This document shows positions 1 through 6,867 of a DNA stretch of 10,307 bases, in pieces; the first letter of the stretch is position 1, and each line of letters starts with the position of its first letter. Source of the stretch: Bacteriovoracaceae bacterium (GTDB lineage Bacteria > Bdellovibrionota > Bacteriovoracia > Bacteriovoracales > Bacteriovoracaceae). Location: the NCBI GenBank assembly GCA_018060635.1, contig JAGOVR010000049.1, positions 1-10,307 on the forward strand, given 5' to 3'. The position numbers and the translations under genes were made by a program. The notes under the pieces are model-generated. The model ran no database searches. It was not told where the DNA came from and worked only from the letters and a program-made list of their open reading frames with translations.

Positions 1-237
1 GACAAAAAATTTGCAGTTACTCATCAGTACGCCAATGTGCAATGTCTTAATTGTCATAAAATAACACCTGATCATCATCTTACAGGGAATACGCCATCTC
101 TTCGAGAAACGAAAAAAGATATCACGGCTCGTTGTCTGTCTTGCCACACCAAAGAGCAATCCCCTGATTGGTATCTCCAAGGAAATCTTAATTCTGTTAT
201 TTTTGATAAAAAATATGAACAAATGGATCACCCTTAA
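1..237 (+). CDS. Multiheme c-type cytochrome, C-terminal fragment (cytochrome c554-like)
   Basis: The frame is open to the left edge, so this is the 3' end of a larger gene. The GTG at 37 is not its real start, because codons 1-12 continue the same protein. Two CXXCH haem-binding motifs are visible, CLNCH at codons 15-19 and CLSCH at codons 45-49, with extra His residues (codons 8, 25 and 26) that could be axial ligands. The end, CHT followed by SPDW and a final aromatic/acidic stretch ending DHP, resembles the last haem segment of cytochrome c554-type proteins, sometimes fused to a metallophosphatase (family knowledge, not searched). Covalent haem attachment implies export to the periplasm; the signal peptide would lie outside the window. 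The stop codon touches the tsaD start with no gap, suggesting cotranscription. The full length and haem count cannot be seen. Confidence 0.8.
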   Translation, partial: DKKFAVTHQYANVQCLNCHKITPDHHLTGNTPSLRETKKDITARCLSCHTKEQSPDWYLQGNLNSVIFDKKYEQMDHP

Positions 238-1284
238 ATGATATTAGCGGATAACATTATTTTAGGCATTGAAACTAGTTGTGATGAAACATCTCTTTGT
301 CTGATAAAAAAAACTAACTCTTCCTTGCCGCAAATTCTTTGCTTACAAACATTCTCTCAAGAAAAAATTTTTGAAGCATGGGGAGGGGTTGTTCCTGAAA
401 TAGCCTCTCGTAATCATCATGAAAAACTTGTCCCTCTTTTAAAAGACTGCTTTCGCCAAGCTCAGCTACAATTGACAGATATTACAGCTGTAGCCGTGAC
501 AACTTCTCCTGGGCTTTTAGGTCCTTTACTCACAGGGCTTAATATTGCAAAAACCCTTTCTCTTATCAGTGGATGCGCTCTTATCCCCATCAATCATCTT
601 TATGCCCATCTCAATGCCATTACACTCACTACAGAAGTTTCTTATCCTTTTCTAGGAATGCTGATTAGTGGTGGTCACAGTGCTTATTTTTTAGTGGCAG
701 GAGCTGATGACTTTCAATTTTTAGGCAGTACCATTGATGATGCGGCTGGGGAAGCTTTTGATAAGGGAGGAAAAATTTTGAATCTGCCTTATCCTGCAGG
801 AAAAAAAATTGATGACTTTGCTAAAAAAGGAAATCCTAAAAAATTTTCTTTTCCTATTGGATTAGAAAAAGAAAAAACGGCCATGCTTAGTTTTTCTGGT
901 CTTAAAACTGCACTAAAAAATAAAGTTATCGAATCACCTCAGCTTATAAAAGATCACAATCATCCTCTTTTTTGGGATTTATGTGCTTCTTATCAAGAGG
1001 CCATTTTACAGGCCCTCATACTTAAATTAAATGTGGCTCAAAACATAGTAGGAAAAGACTTACCTGTGGTGGTGGGTGGTGGTGTTGCGGCAAATTCTGC
1101 TTTACGCCTCAAGCTTCCTCATGCTTATTTTGTTGATCCTCTTTTCTGCACTGATAATGCGGCCATGATAGCATGGCAAGGAGTGCTTAATTGGAATCAA
1201 AGAATTTCTCACCCTGCTTGCCTGTCTTTGGATGCTAAAGACCATATCATTAATAAAAAAAACCTCCATCAAAAAAAAATATGA
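238..1284 (+). CDS. tsaD: tRNA N6-threonylcarbamoyladenosine (t6A) transferase subunit TsaD
   Basis: TsaD transfers the threonylcarbamoyl group from TC-AMP to A37 of ANN-decoding tRNAs, working with TsaB and TsaE in the cytoplasm. The ASKHA-fold motifs are all present: GIETSCDETS at residues 10-19; PGLLGPLLTG at 91-100; the metal-binding HxxxH as H120 and H124; SGGHS at 144-148; DDAAGEAFDKGGK at 167-179; FSGLKTA at 219-225; GGGVAANSALR at 280-290; and CTDNAAMIA at 304-312, whose D306 is the usual third metal ligand. At 348 residues the length is near normal. The segment between GGVAANS and CTDNAA is shorter than usual, and about 17 extra Lys/Asn/His-rich residues sit at the C-terminus. The ATG directly follows the cytochrome stop; I see no good Shine-Dalgarno, so translation is probably coupled. 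The stop overlaps the rsmA ATG (ATGA). Confidence 0.97.
   Translation: MILADNIILGIETSCDETSLCLIKKTNSSLPQILCLQTFSQEKIFEAWGGVVPEIASRNHHEKLVPLLKDCFRQAQLQLTDITAVAVTTSPGLLGPLLTGLNIAKTLSLISGCALIPINHLYAHLNAITLTTEVSYPFLGMLISGGHSAYFLVAGADDFQFLGSTIDDAAGEAFDKGGKILNLPYPAGKKIDDFAKKGNPKKFSFPIGLEKEKTAMLSFSGLKTALKNKVIESPQLIKDHNHPLFWDLCASYQEAILQALILKLNVAQNIVGKDLPVVVGGGVAANSALRLKLPHAYFVDPLFCTDNAAMIAWQGVLNWNQRISHPACLSLDAKDHIINKKNLHQKKI
1261..1283 (+). repeat. 23-bp direct repeat, copy 1 (tsaD end / rsmA start)
   Basis: The sequence AACCTCCATC, then nine A, then TATG is identical to 1572-1594. Here it encodes the last seven residues of TsaD (NLHQKKI) and supplies the ATG start of rsmA. The A9 tract is a possible slippage site. 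Confidence 0.95.
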
Positions 1285-2078
1285 CGAAACTTCCTTTTGC
1301 CAATAAAAACCTTGGACAACATTTTCTTAAAGATAAAAATGTTATACAAAAAATAACCAGTACGTTCTTATCAGAAAAACCTTCTGCTATTGTAGAAGTA
1401 GGTCCTGGGCCGGGGGCACTTACACTGCCTTTAAGTAAGCTGAATATCCCTTTTTACGTTGTGGAAAAAGATGAACGTTTTACGGAAATTCTAAATACAT
1501 TCCTCCATCAAAATCAAATCACTTTTTGTGACGCTCTTAAAATATCTTGGCCTACTTTTTTTGCAGAAAAGAACCTCCATCAAAAAAAAATATGGTTGGT
1601 TTCTAACTTACCTTACAACATCGGTGTCCCTCTTTTTTTTACTTTTTTGCCTCAAACTGAATTTCACTTTATGACTCTCATGCTACAAAAAGAAGTCGCC
1701 CAAAAGTTTATTTTAACAGGTAAAAACTGCATGAATTCTCTGGGTGTGATGGCTAGTATTTATTTTGAAGTGAAAGTTCTTATTCATGTCTCTCCAGGGG
1801 CTTTTCATCCTCCCCCAGAAGTAGATTCTATGGTTTTAAACTTAAAGAGACGAGAAACTCCTCTCATCCCATTATCTGAATGGAATGCTTTAGAGGGCTT
1901 TTTACGTCTTATTTTCTCTCAAAAACGGAAACAACTGCAAAATCTTCTTAAAAACGTTTTTCCTATAGAGAAAGTGACTGAAAGCTTTGGCCAACTGGGC
2001 ATAAAAACCAGTGAAAGAGCTGAAAATTTAGAATTGCAACAGCTTGTGCGTCTGTACTATAATCTTTTAAAATCGTGA
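1281..2078 (+). CDS. rsmA: 16S rRNA (adenine1518/1519-N6)-dimethyltransferase RsmA/KsgA
   Basis: RsmA dimethylates two adjacent adenines in helix 45 of 16S rRNA, using S-adenosylmethionine, late in 30S subunit assembly. Visible motifs are NLGQHFLKD at residues 10-18; the SAM-binding VEVGPGPGALTLPL at 38-51; the acidic loop VEKDERF at 61-67; the catalytic NLPYNI at 109-114; PGAFHPPPEVDSMV at 172-185; and FSQKRKQLQNLL at 212-223, all diagnostic of the KsgA family. The 265 residues are close to the usual 270. The start is ATG in an ATGA overlap with the tsaD stop. No Shine-Dalgarno is visible, only an A9 tract before the start, so translation likely depends on tsaD. Residues 98-104 (NLHQKKI) are encoded by a perfect copy of the repeat that also ends tsaD. 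Loss of RsmA gives kasugamycin resistance in known bacteria. Confidence 0.97.
   Translation: MTKLPFANKNLGQHFLKDKNVIQKITSTFLSEKPSAIVEVGPGPGALTLPLSKLNIPFYVVEKDERFTEILNTFLHQNQITFCDALKISWPTFFAEKNLHQKKIWLVSNLPYNIGVPLFFTFLPQTEFHFMTLMLQKEVAQKFILTGKNCMNSLGVMASIYFEVKVLIHVSPGAFHPPPEVDSMVLNLKRRETPLIPLSEWNALEGFLRLIFSQKRKQLQNLLKNVFPIEKVTESFGQLGIKTSERAENLELQQLVRLYYNLLKS
1502..1513 (+). repeat. Partial third copy of the repeat core (12 bp)
   Basis: CCTCCATCAAAA matches the core of the 23-bp repeat and is read in the same phase, giving Leu-His-Gln inside rsmA. At 12 bp this could be chance or codon bias, so it is a weak relative of the two perfect copies. Confidence 0.5.
1572..1594 (+). repeat. 23-bp direct repeat, copy 2 (inside rsmA)
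   Basis: This is a perfect match to 1261-1283, offset by 311 bp. It encodes NLHQKKI at RsmA residues 98-104, just before the catalytic NLPYNI motif. Both copies are read in the same codon phase within their own genes. Confidence 0.95.
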
Positions 2079-2101
2079 GCTGTTGTTAATTTTAAACCCA
2101 T

Positions 2102-2110
2102 AAGGGGGAG
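2102..2110 (+). promoter_or_regulatory. Strong Shine-Dalgarno for the FadL-like gene
   Basis: AAGGGGGAG lies two bases before the ATG at 2113. It is the best plus-strand ribosome-binding site in the window, while tsaD and rsmA lack one. This suggests the outer-membrane protein is translated independently and at a higher rate. The 34-bp gap after rsmA shows no clear promoter or terminator. Confidence 0.6.
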
Positions 2111-2112
2111 TC

Positions 2113-3453
2113 ATGTTTTCTATTATTTCAAAACTGGTTGCAAGCTTAACTCTTTTTTGTTTTTCTTATGCCTATGCGAGCTTACCTGAGTACTATGGTT
2201 CTTCTGCTAGAACATCGAGTCTTGGAAATCAGTTTTCTGCTGATCCTGATGACTCCTCTAATAATTATTATGCCCCTGCCCTCTTAGCTTATTCTAAAAG
2301 TATGGGAATTAATTATAACATCCACTATATTAGTAATTACTTTCGTGCCATCAACAACGTAGTTACTGACAATAACGTAACAAGTAATAATACTACCGTT
2401 GGAAATTTTAATACCAGTTATGATGCCTCTCTTGTCAATTCTATCCATGCTGTTTTTCCTATTTTAGATAAAAGAGGTCCTAAACTTGCTATCTCCCTTT
2501 ATATCCCTGTCACAGGAAATAGTTCTGATACCTTAAATCCTCTAGGACCTGAATATGTTATGTACCGTTCTCGTCATGAACGCACTGTCGGTCATTTTAA
2601 TTTGGCAGTTCCCTTCTCACAAAATTGGGCATTCTCTGTTGGTGCTTATACTGGATCACGTGTAGATATGACTCAGACAGGAACCACTCGCTACACCACA
2701 AGTGGTGGAGGAAATTCTTTTGGTCAATCTAAAATAGAAGCACAACCTACTATTTCAGCTCTTCTCTCGTTAGCGTGGTACACTCGTAAAACTTCTTTTT
2801 ATGCTGGCTTTCAACAAGAAATGAAGTCAAAAATTGAAGGAAATTTTTCAGGTCTTACGGCCGACAGTGGTCAACTCTTTGCTTATAATTACAATATCGC
2901 ATCAACTTCTAATTATGACCCTCACATCATTCGTTTGGGACTTGCTCATAAATGGAATCCCATGTTTAAGTCTATGTTTGGATTTGAGTACCAGTTCTGG
3001 AATAACTATGATTCACCTTTCCTCAATATGAGTAGTAATGGTGGGCTAATCGTAGGCAGTAGAAACTTTCAAACTCTTTCTGTAAGAAATATTCCTGTCT
3101 TAAAATTAGGAGCAGAATTTTACTTGGCCAACAATTCTACTCTCAGAGCTGGATATGCTTATCAGCCCTCTCCTTTCGATCATAATTTAGGAGATTCAGG
3201 TAATCTCATTGATTTAGATAAACATATTGTTTCTTTAGGTTACGGTCTAAAATTTAAATTATGGGGCCAAGATGGTGAATGGAATACAGCCGCTCAAGGA
3301 CATTTCATGCAAAGTGAACAAATTCTCAAAAAAACAGGAATGGAAAATGGACTTGCTGGAGATAAAATTGGGGCCCCAGGGTATCGTGTGGGTGGAACAG
3401 CTCTCGCCTTTACCACAGGAATTCAACTTAGCTTTGCGAACCTTTTCCGCTAG
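2113..3453 (+). CDS. FadL/OmpP1-family outer-membrane protein
   Basis: This is a likely outer-membrane beta-barrel that lets hydrophobic substrates such as long-chain fatty acids or aromatics across; the actual substrate is unknown. A signal peptide is clear: a hydrophobic core at residues 8-18 and an A-Y-A site at 20-22, with cleavage expected before S23. The mature start (SSARTSSLGNQ, then DPDDSSNNYYAPALLAYS) resembles the FadL N-terminus, where a D-x-S/T-x-x-x-x-NPAGL pattern is usual. Alternating strands follow. Near the C-terminus, LGAEFYLANNSTLRAGYAY at 332-350, DLDKHIVSLGYGLKF at 367-381 and GAPGYRVGG at 420-428 fit the family well. A Asn/Thr-rich stretch at 81-102 is probably a surface loop. 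The protein ends LSFANLFR, so the last aromatic is penultimate rather than terminal. Its 446 residues are typical. It sits between rsmA and smpB with no functional link I can see. Confidence 0.85.
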   Translation: MFSIISKLVASLTLFCFSYAYASLPEYYGSSARTSSLGNQFSADPDDSSNNYYAPALLAYSKSMGINYNIHYISNYFRAINNVVTDNNVTSNNTTVGNFNTSYDASLVNSIHAVFPILDKRGPKLAISLYIPVTGNSSDTLNPLGPEYVMYRSRHERTVGHFNLAVPFSQNWAFSVGAYTGSRVDMTQTGTTRYTTSGGGNSFGQSKIEAQPTISALLSLAWYTRKTSFYAGFQQEMKSKIEGNFSGLTADSGQLFAYNYNIASTSNYDPHIIRLGLAHKWNPMFKSMFGFEYQFWNNYDSPFLNMSSNGGLIVGSRNFQTLSVRNIPVLKLGAEFYLANNSTLRAGYAYQPSPFDHNLGDSGNLIDLDKHIVSLGYGLKFKLWGQDGEWNTAAQGHFMQSEQILKKTGMENGLAGDKIGAPGYRVGGTALAFTTGIQLSFANLFR

Positions 3454-3468
3454 ATATAACAGGGCAAT

Positions 3469-3921
3469 ATGACTGGAATTAAAATCATTGCCCAAAATAA
3501 ACGTGCAGGTTTTGATTTTTTTCTCATCGAATTTTATGAAGCTGGAATTGCTCTAACTGGCACAGAAATTAAATCTCTGCGCAACGGTAAAGTTTCATTA
3601 AGTGACGCTTTTATTACGATCGATAGCAAAGGGCAAGCGTGGGTGCAAAATATGGGCATCCCCCCCTATTCTCACGGCAATATTGCAAACCACATAGAAA
3701 AAAGAAAACGTAAACTTCTGCTTAATAAAAAAGAAATTGTAGCTCTGGAAAATGCTATGGCACGAGATGGGCTAACGGTAGTTCCGACTAAAATTTATTT
3801 TAAAAGTTCTCTGGTAAAGCTAGGCATTGCCACTGCCAAGGGTAAGAAAAAATATGACAAACGAGAAGATACGAAAACCAAAGAAGTGGAACGGAATCTT
3901 CGTCGCAAAGATTTTACATGA
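3469..3921 (+). CDS. smpB: SsrA-binding protein SmpB
   Basis: SmpB binds the tRNA-like domain of tmRNA and brings it to stalled ribosomes for trans-translation. The 150 residues match the family length. Diagnostic segments are IAQNKRAGFDFFL at residues 7-19; EAGIALTGTEIKSLRNGK at 24-41; LSDAFI at 44-49; the SPYxxGN-like PPYSHGNIANH at 65-75; RKRKLLLNKKEI at 79-90; DGLTVVPTKIYF at 100-111; VKLGIATAKGKKKYDKRE at 116-133; and a basic C-terminal tail with RNLRRKDF, the part that enters the mRNA channel. The start is ATG with a modest AGGG a few bases upstream. The stop overlaps the next gene's ATG by four bases. The tmRNA gene ssrA, often near smpB, is not in this window. Confidence 0.97.
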   Translation: MTGIKIIAQNKRAGFDFFLIEFYEAGIALTGTEIKSLRNGKVSLSDAFITIDSKGQAWVQNMGIPPYSHGNIANHIEKRKRKLLLNKKEIVALENAMARDGLTVVPTKIYFKSSLVKLGIATAKGKKKYDKREDTKTKEVERNLRRKDFT

Positions 3922-4376
3922 AGGAATTTAAGTTTTTAAAAAAATATCCTATGCCTCTTGTTATTATCTTCTGCTCTTTATTTGCAGATATTTTAACTCT
4001 TATTCACTTACGCTTAACTCTCTCTCTGCAAATCCAAAACCTTCTTTCTCGCTGGGATACTCTCTTTTCTTCTCTGGTTTTTGATGAAGGAATGAAAAAT
4101 GAAATGTTAAGTATCCTCACTGTCAGTGTTTGGGTTATTCCCACTAGTTTTTTTATTCTGAATATTGTTGCCTATATTTTATTTTATCAGAAAAAGAAAT
4201 GGGGAGAGAGCTATCTTCTTTTTTTAAGTAGTACAGGATGTGTTATTTCATTTTTATCGGGAGGATGGGATCTTTTTCAAGGAGAGATAACCTCACTTCT
4301 TAACTTTGTAGCGTGTGTGAGTTATGGATTTTCTTTTGTTCTGCTATCTAAAAAAATTAAACAAAGTCGGGAATAA
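3918..4376 (+). CDS. Four-helix integral membrane protein of unknown function
   Basis: I do not recognise this 152-residue protein. Hydropathy by eye gives four membrane segments at about residues 11-31, 66-89, 97-117 and 125-144. The loop between the first two is long (about 32-65) and amphipathic, and both termini are short and basic. No catalytic motif or metal site stands out. It begins in an ATGA overlap with smpB and so is probably translated by coupling. It is the last gene of the plus-strand operon, and its final 20 bases overlap the end of the converging gene. The support for it being real is continuous coding, hydrophobic organisation and tight operon spacing rather than family recognition. 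Confidence 0.75.
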   Translation: MKEFKFLKKYPMPLVIIFCSLFADILTLIHLRLTLSLQIQNLLSRWDTLFSSLVFDEGMKNEMLSILTVSVWVIPTSFFILNIVAYILFYQKKKWGESYLLFLSSTGCVISFLSGGWDLFQGEITSLLNFVACVSYGFSFVLLSKKIKQSRE

Positions 4377-5295
4377 GGAAAGGGGCACTCCCATATTCCT
4401 TAGGAATAATTTTTATTTTTTTCTGTACATACTGCCGCCCCACAACTGCCAGAAGAAAAGAATCAAAGGCATTTTCATTTCTAATAATAAGATCTAGATC
4501 GTGCTCATAAATAAAAATCCCCAAACTCTTCTCCATTTTTTTTACAATTTCAAGTCGTGCCCCTGCCCCTAAATCAAATTTTTGAAGATCCATTAAGTTT
4601 TTCTGACTCACAATCTTGCTACGCAAAAGTTCAATCAGACAAAAAGAAGCCTGCGATTCAAAAAGTTTAAGTTCTGGTGAAAAATGGCGTTTTAGATATT
4701 CAAATTTAAAAAGAAGCATAGGTGAAATAGGTCCAAAAGAATCAAAAGATATTTCAAATAGCTCCAAGAGTTGGTCATAATAATTCTGCCAAACCCAAAC
4801 ATCCAAAGGGCGATTCCAATAGGGTAAAAATCCTTTTTTAAGCTTGCGTTTAAAACTTTTAGAAAGAAGATGTTCATCAGAAGTTTTTTTTAAAATATCT
4901 TTTTTTAAATCTAAAATCTTATTGTCTACTCGGCTTTGCTCGTAGGCCTTAATTCCTTTATCATAATGCTCTCGATCTTGTTTTAAAATAGTACTCATCA
5001 CTTGACGAATATGCGAAACACTTGCTTCTGCACACTTTTTAATACCAGGACATAAAAGTTTACAGGTATGACAAGGAGGTAAGGTTAAAGGAAAATCTAA
5101 GATAAGTTCCTTAAGCTCATAATCGTGCGTCCATTTTTGCAAAACTTCATCAGAATCTTTACCTAAAGACTCTTTCACTTGATGTAAGGAGGTTAAAAAC
5201 CAGCGTTTAGAATCTGGAAAAAACTCTAGTAAGGCAAAAAAGAAATTTTCTTTTCTCCCTCCACCAATACTAAGACCTGCCACATTTATCTTCAT
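4357..5295 (-). CDS. RNase H-fold (DUF429-like) protein with four-cysteine cluster
   Basis: This is 312 residues with no certain function. The N-terminus, VAGLSIGGGR at 5-14 followed by a hydrophobic strand, and LILDFPLTLPPC at 64-75 resemble strands 1 and 4 of RNase H-like DUF429 proteins, where a D-x-P-L motif carries an active-site Asp (here D67). The C-terminal NENAFDSFLLAVVG at 273-286 resembles the helix holding the last acidic residue (D278). The first catalytic Asp expected in the opening strand seems to be Ser (S9). C75, C78, C82 and C88 form CX2C-X3-C-X5-C, a likely metal-binding knuckle. A basic, aromatic stretch, FKRKLKKGFLPYWNRPLD at 148-165, could contact nucleic acid. It starts in an ATGA overlap with the GHMP kinase and ends the minus-strand operon, overlapping the converging gene by 20 bp. 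Family assignment is by eye and tentative. Confidence 0.75.
   Translation of the reverse strand: MKINVAGLSIGGGRKENFFFALLEFFPDSKRWFLTSLHQVKESLGKDSDEVLQKWTHDYELKELILDFPLTLPPCHTCKLLCPGIKKCAEASVSHIRQVMSTILKQDREHYDKGIKAYEQSRVDNKILDLKKDILKKTSDEHLLSKSFKRKLKKGFLPYWNRPLDVWVWQNYYDQLLELFEISFDSFGPISPMLLFKFEYLKRHFSPELKLFESQASFCLIELLRSKIVSQKNLMDLQKFDLGAGARLEIVKKMEKSLGIFIYEHDLDLIIRNENAFDSFLLAVVGRQYVQKKIKIIPKEYGSAPFLIPDFV
4374..4423 (+). terminator. Candidate intrinsic terminator of the plus-strand operon
   Basis: TAAGGAA (4374-4380) pairs with TTCCTTA (4396-4402). GGGG (4382-4385) and CCC (4390-4392) can pair inside, giving an interrupted stem. A competing small hairpin, TATTCC/GGAATA (4394-4408), runs straight into a T-rich tract, ATTTTTATTTTTTT. 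The stop codon of the membrane-protein gene forms the first bases of the stem. The whole element lies within the coding end of the opposite-strand gene. The stems are modest, so confidence is moderate. Confidence 0.45.
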
Positions 5296-6338
5296 TCCCT
5301 TGCATCCGCAGAAGTTGTGAGCGGAGCTTCAATACAGAAGGGAAGAGTTTGCATAGAATGTTTTTGAATTAAGACATGAATAAGTTCTTTGTCTTTTAAA
5401 GAAAGGAACGGATGAATAATAAGAAAACATCCGCCTCCGCCAGCTCCACAAACTTTTATACCAATCCTGTCATTTATTTTTTTTAGCTCTAGATATAAAG
5501 TACGCATTTCAGAAGTCATAATACCTGTAAAAAGCTTTTCTCTCACCTCTCCTTCCTCACTAATAAGTGAAAGTAAGCTTTCCCACTCTTTTGCGATGAT
5601 GGCCTGATAAGCTTTTTGTGAAATTTCTGCAATCCTTGTAAGGCCTGTCACTACTTCTTTTTTTCCGTCAAAAAAAGCTTTATAAACTTCCCAATTATTT
5701 ATCCCTGAATTTCTCGTTTTTCCTGAATAAACTAAAGTAATATTTTCTTCTAAAACTTTTTTTAGATGGGAACTAAAAAGCTGTGTTCGCTTTACACCAT
5801 AGGCTTTGGGCTCTAAAGCCAACACCCCTCCATATAAAGCGGGATAGAAATCTTGATACCCTGCCGGCCCATTTAAAATTCGGGCCTCAATATTTCTGAC
5901 AATAGTAATAGCATCTGCCTCTTCAAACTTTTTTTGTGTGTACTCACATAAAGCTTTATAAAGAGTCACACCCATAGCAGAAGAGCCACCCAGTCCCGAT
6001 CCAGCAGGAGATCCTGAGGCTAACTCCAAACGAATATTTTTTTTGAGATTAAAAAAGTCTAGAATTTGAATGACCAAACTAAAAGCTCCAAACTTTTTTT
6101 CCTGATAAATAGCAAGCGGATGTAATTCCTCCGCTTTAATTTTCTCTTCTTTTTTATAATCTAGAGAAAAAATTTCTATTCCTGCAAAAGATATTTCTTG
6201 AATTTTAACCTCTGCCTTAAGAGAGGTGGCAACATTAAGTGTTACTGTTTGTGCAATAATGAGTCCCAGTGGCTCTAAGTCTAGTGTTCCACCTACTAAA
6301 TCAACACGCACACTACCTGTTGTTTGAATTTCTTTCAT
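5292..6338 (-). CDS. GHMP-family small-molecule kinase (HddA/mevalonate-kinase-like)
   Basis: GHMP kinases phosphorylate sugars, mevalonate or related small molecules with ATP in the cytoplasm. Motif 2, the phosphate-binding loop, is clear: SGSPAGSGLGGSSA at residues 108-121. Motif 3 is KVCGAGGGGCFLI at 295-307. Motif 1 is the less usual GSVRVDLVGGTLDL at 8-21. GPAGYQDFYPALYGG at 157-171 resembles the GxxQDxY-A-xxGG segment of heptose-7-phosphate kinases (HddA type), with D163 the likely catalytic base, so a sugar substrate is a reasonable guess. No other heptose or mevalonate pathway gene is nearby. Instead it sits in ATGA overlaps with hpt upstream and the DUF429-like gene downstream. Its substrate is therefore unclear. 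The 348 residues are normal for the family. Confidence 0.85.
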   Translation of the reverse strand: MKEIQTTGSVRVDLVGGTLDLEPLGLIIAQTVTLNVATSLKAEVKIQEISFAGIEIFSLDYKKEEKIKAEELHPLAIYQEKKFGAFSLVIQILDFFNLKKNIRLELASGSPAGSGLGGSSAMGVTLYKALCEYTQKKFEEADAITIVRNIEARILNGPAGYQDFYPALYGGVLALEPKAYGVKRTQLFSSHLKKVLEENITLVYSGKTRNSGINNWEVYKAFFDGKKEVVTGLTRIAEISQKAYQAIIAKEWESLLSLISEEGEVREKLFTGIMTSEMRTLYLELKKINDRIGIKVCGAGGGGCFLIIHPFLSLKDKELIHVLIQKHSMQTLPFCIEAPLTTSADARE

Positions 6339-6853
6339 GAATCCATCACTCCCACGTAAGGCAATTCACGGTAATTTTGTGCAAAGTCCAATCCATAACC
6401 AACCACAAACTTATCTTCAATTTCAAATCCTACATAATGCAAGTCCAGAGGATGGCGTAATTTACTTGGCTTATATAAAAGAGTCATAAGTTTTAATTTT
6501 CGAGGTTTTTTTAGTGCAATATTTTTCATAAGAAAGCTTAAAGTAAGCCCCGTATCCACAATATCTTCTACCACTAAAACATTTTTATCTGTCAGGCTTT
6601 CTAGACGAGTTAAGTCTCCCTTAATCTCACCAGAGCTGTGCTGTTCATCACCGTAAGAAGAAAGTGTTATAAATTCAATTTTCAAAGGAGATTTTAATTT
6701 TCTTACTAAATCAGCACAAAAAATAAAAGAACCTTTTAAAATACAGAGGACAGTGATTTCTTCTCCTGCGAAGTCGCTATCTATTTTTTTTGCCATCTCT
6801 AAAATTCGATGATCTAGCTGTTCTTCACTAATAAATACGGATGTTTTTTTCAT
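6335..6853 (-). CDS. hpt: Hypoxanthine (guanine) phosphoribosyltransferase
   Basis: Hpt joins hypoxanthine or guanine to PRPP, giving IMP or GMP for purine salvage. The 172-residue length is typical. Motifs are LKGSF at residues 39-43 (PPi-binding loop); SSYGDE at 65-70 (flexible loop Ser-Tyr); the PRPP-binding VLVVEDIVDTGLTL at 92-105 with the acidic pair E96/D97 and D100; YKPSK at 127-131, whose Lys usually contacts the purine; and FVVGYGLDFAQNYRELPYVG at 149-168. These leave little doubt. The start is ATG with AAGG six bases before it (6860-6863). A 14-bp gap separates it from the upp-like gene, and its stop overlaps the GHMP kinase start (ATGA). Confidence 0.96.
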   Translation of the reverse strand: MKKTSVFISEEQLDHRILEMAKKIDSDFAGEEITVLCILKGSFIFCADLVRKLKSPLKIEFITLSSYGDEQHSSGEIKGDLTRLESLTDKNVLVVEDIVDTGLTLSFLMKNIALKKPRKLKLMTLLYKPSKLRHPLDLHYVGFEIEDKFVVGYGLDFAQNYRELPYVGVMDS

Positions 6854-6867
6854 AATAAGCCTTCAGG

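Noticed and set aside
37..237. A complete small dihaem cytochrome of 66 residues starting at GTG 37
   Set aside because: The frame is open to the window edge and codons 1-12 continue naturally, so it is the end of a longer protein.
1261..1594. The 23-bp repeats as CRISPR or insertion-sequence ends
   Set aside because: There are only two perfect copies in coding sequence, without regular spacing, inverted orientation, transposase gene or target duplication.
3259..3495. A 78-residue minus-strand frame across the FadL-like/smpB junction
   Set aside because: It is antisense to two confident genes and has no family features; its cysteines come from reverse-reading the coding strand.
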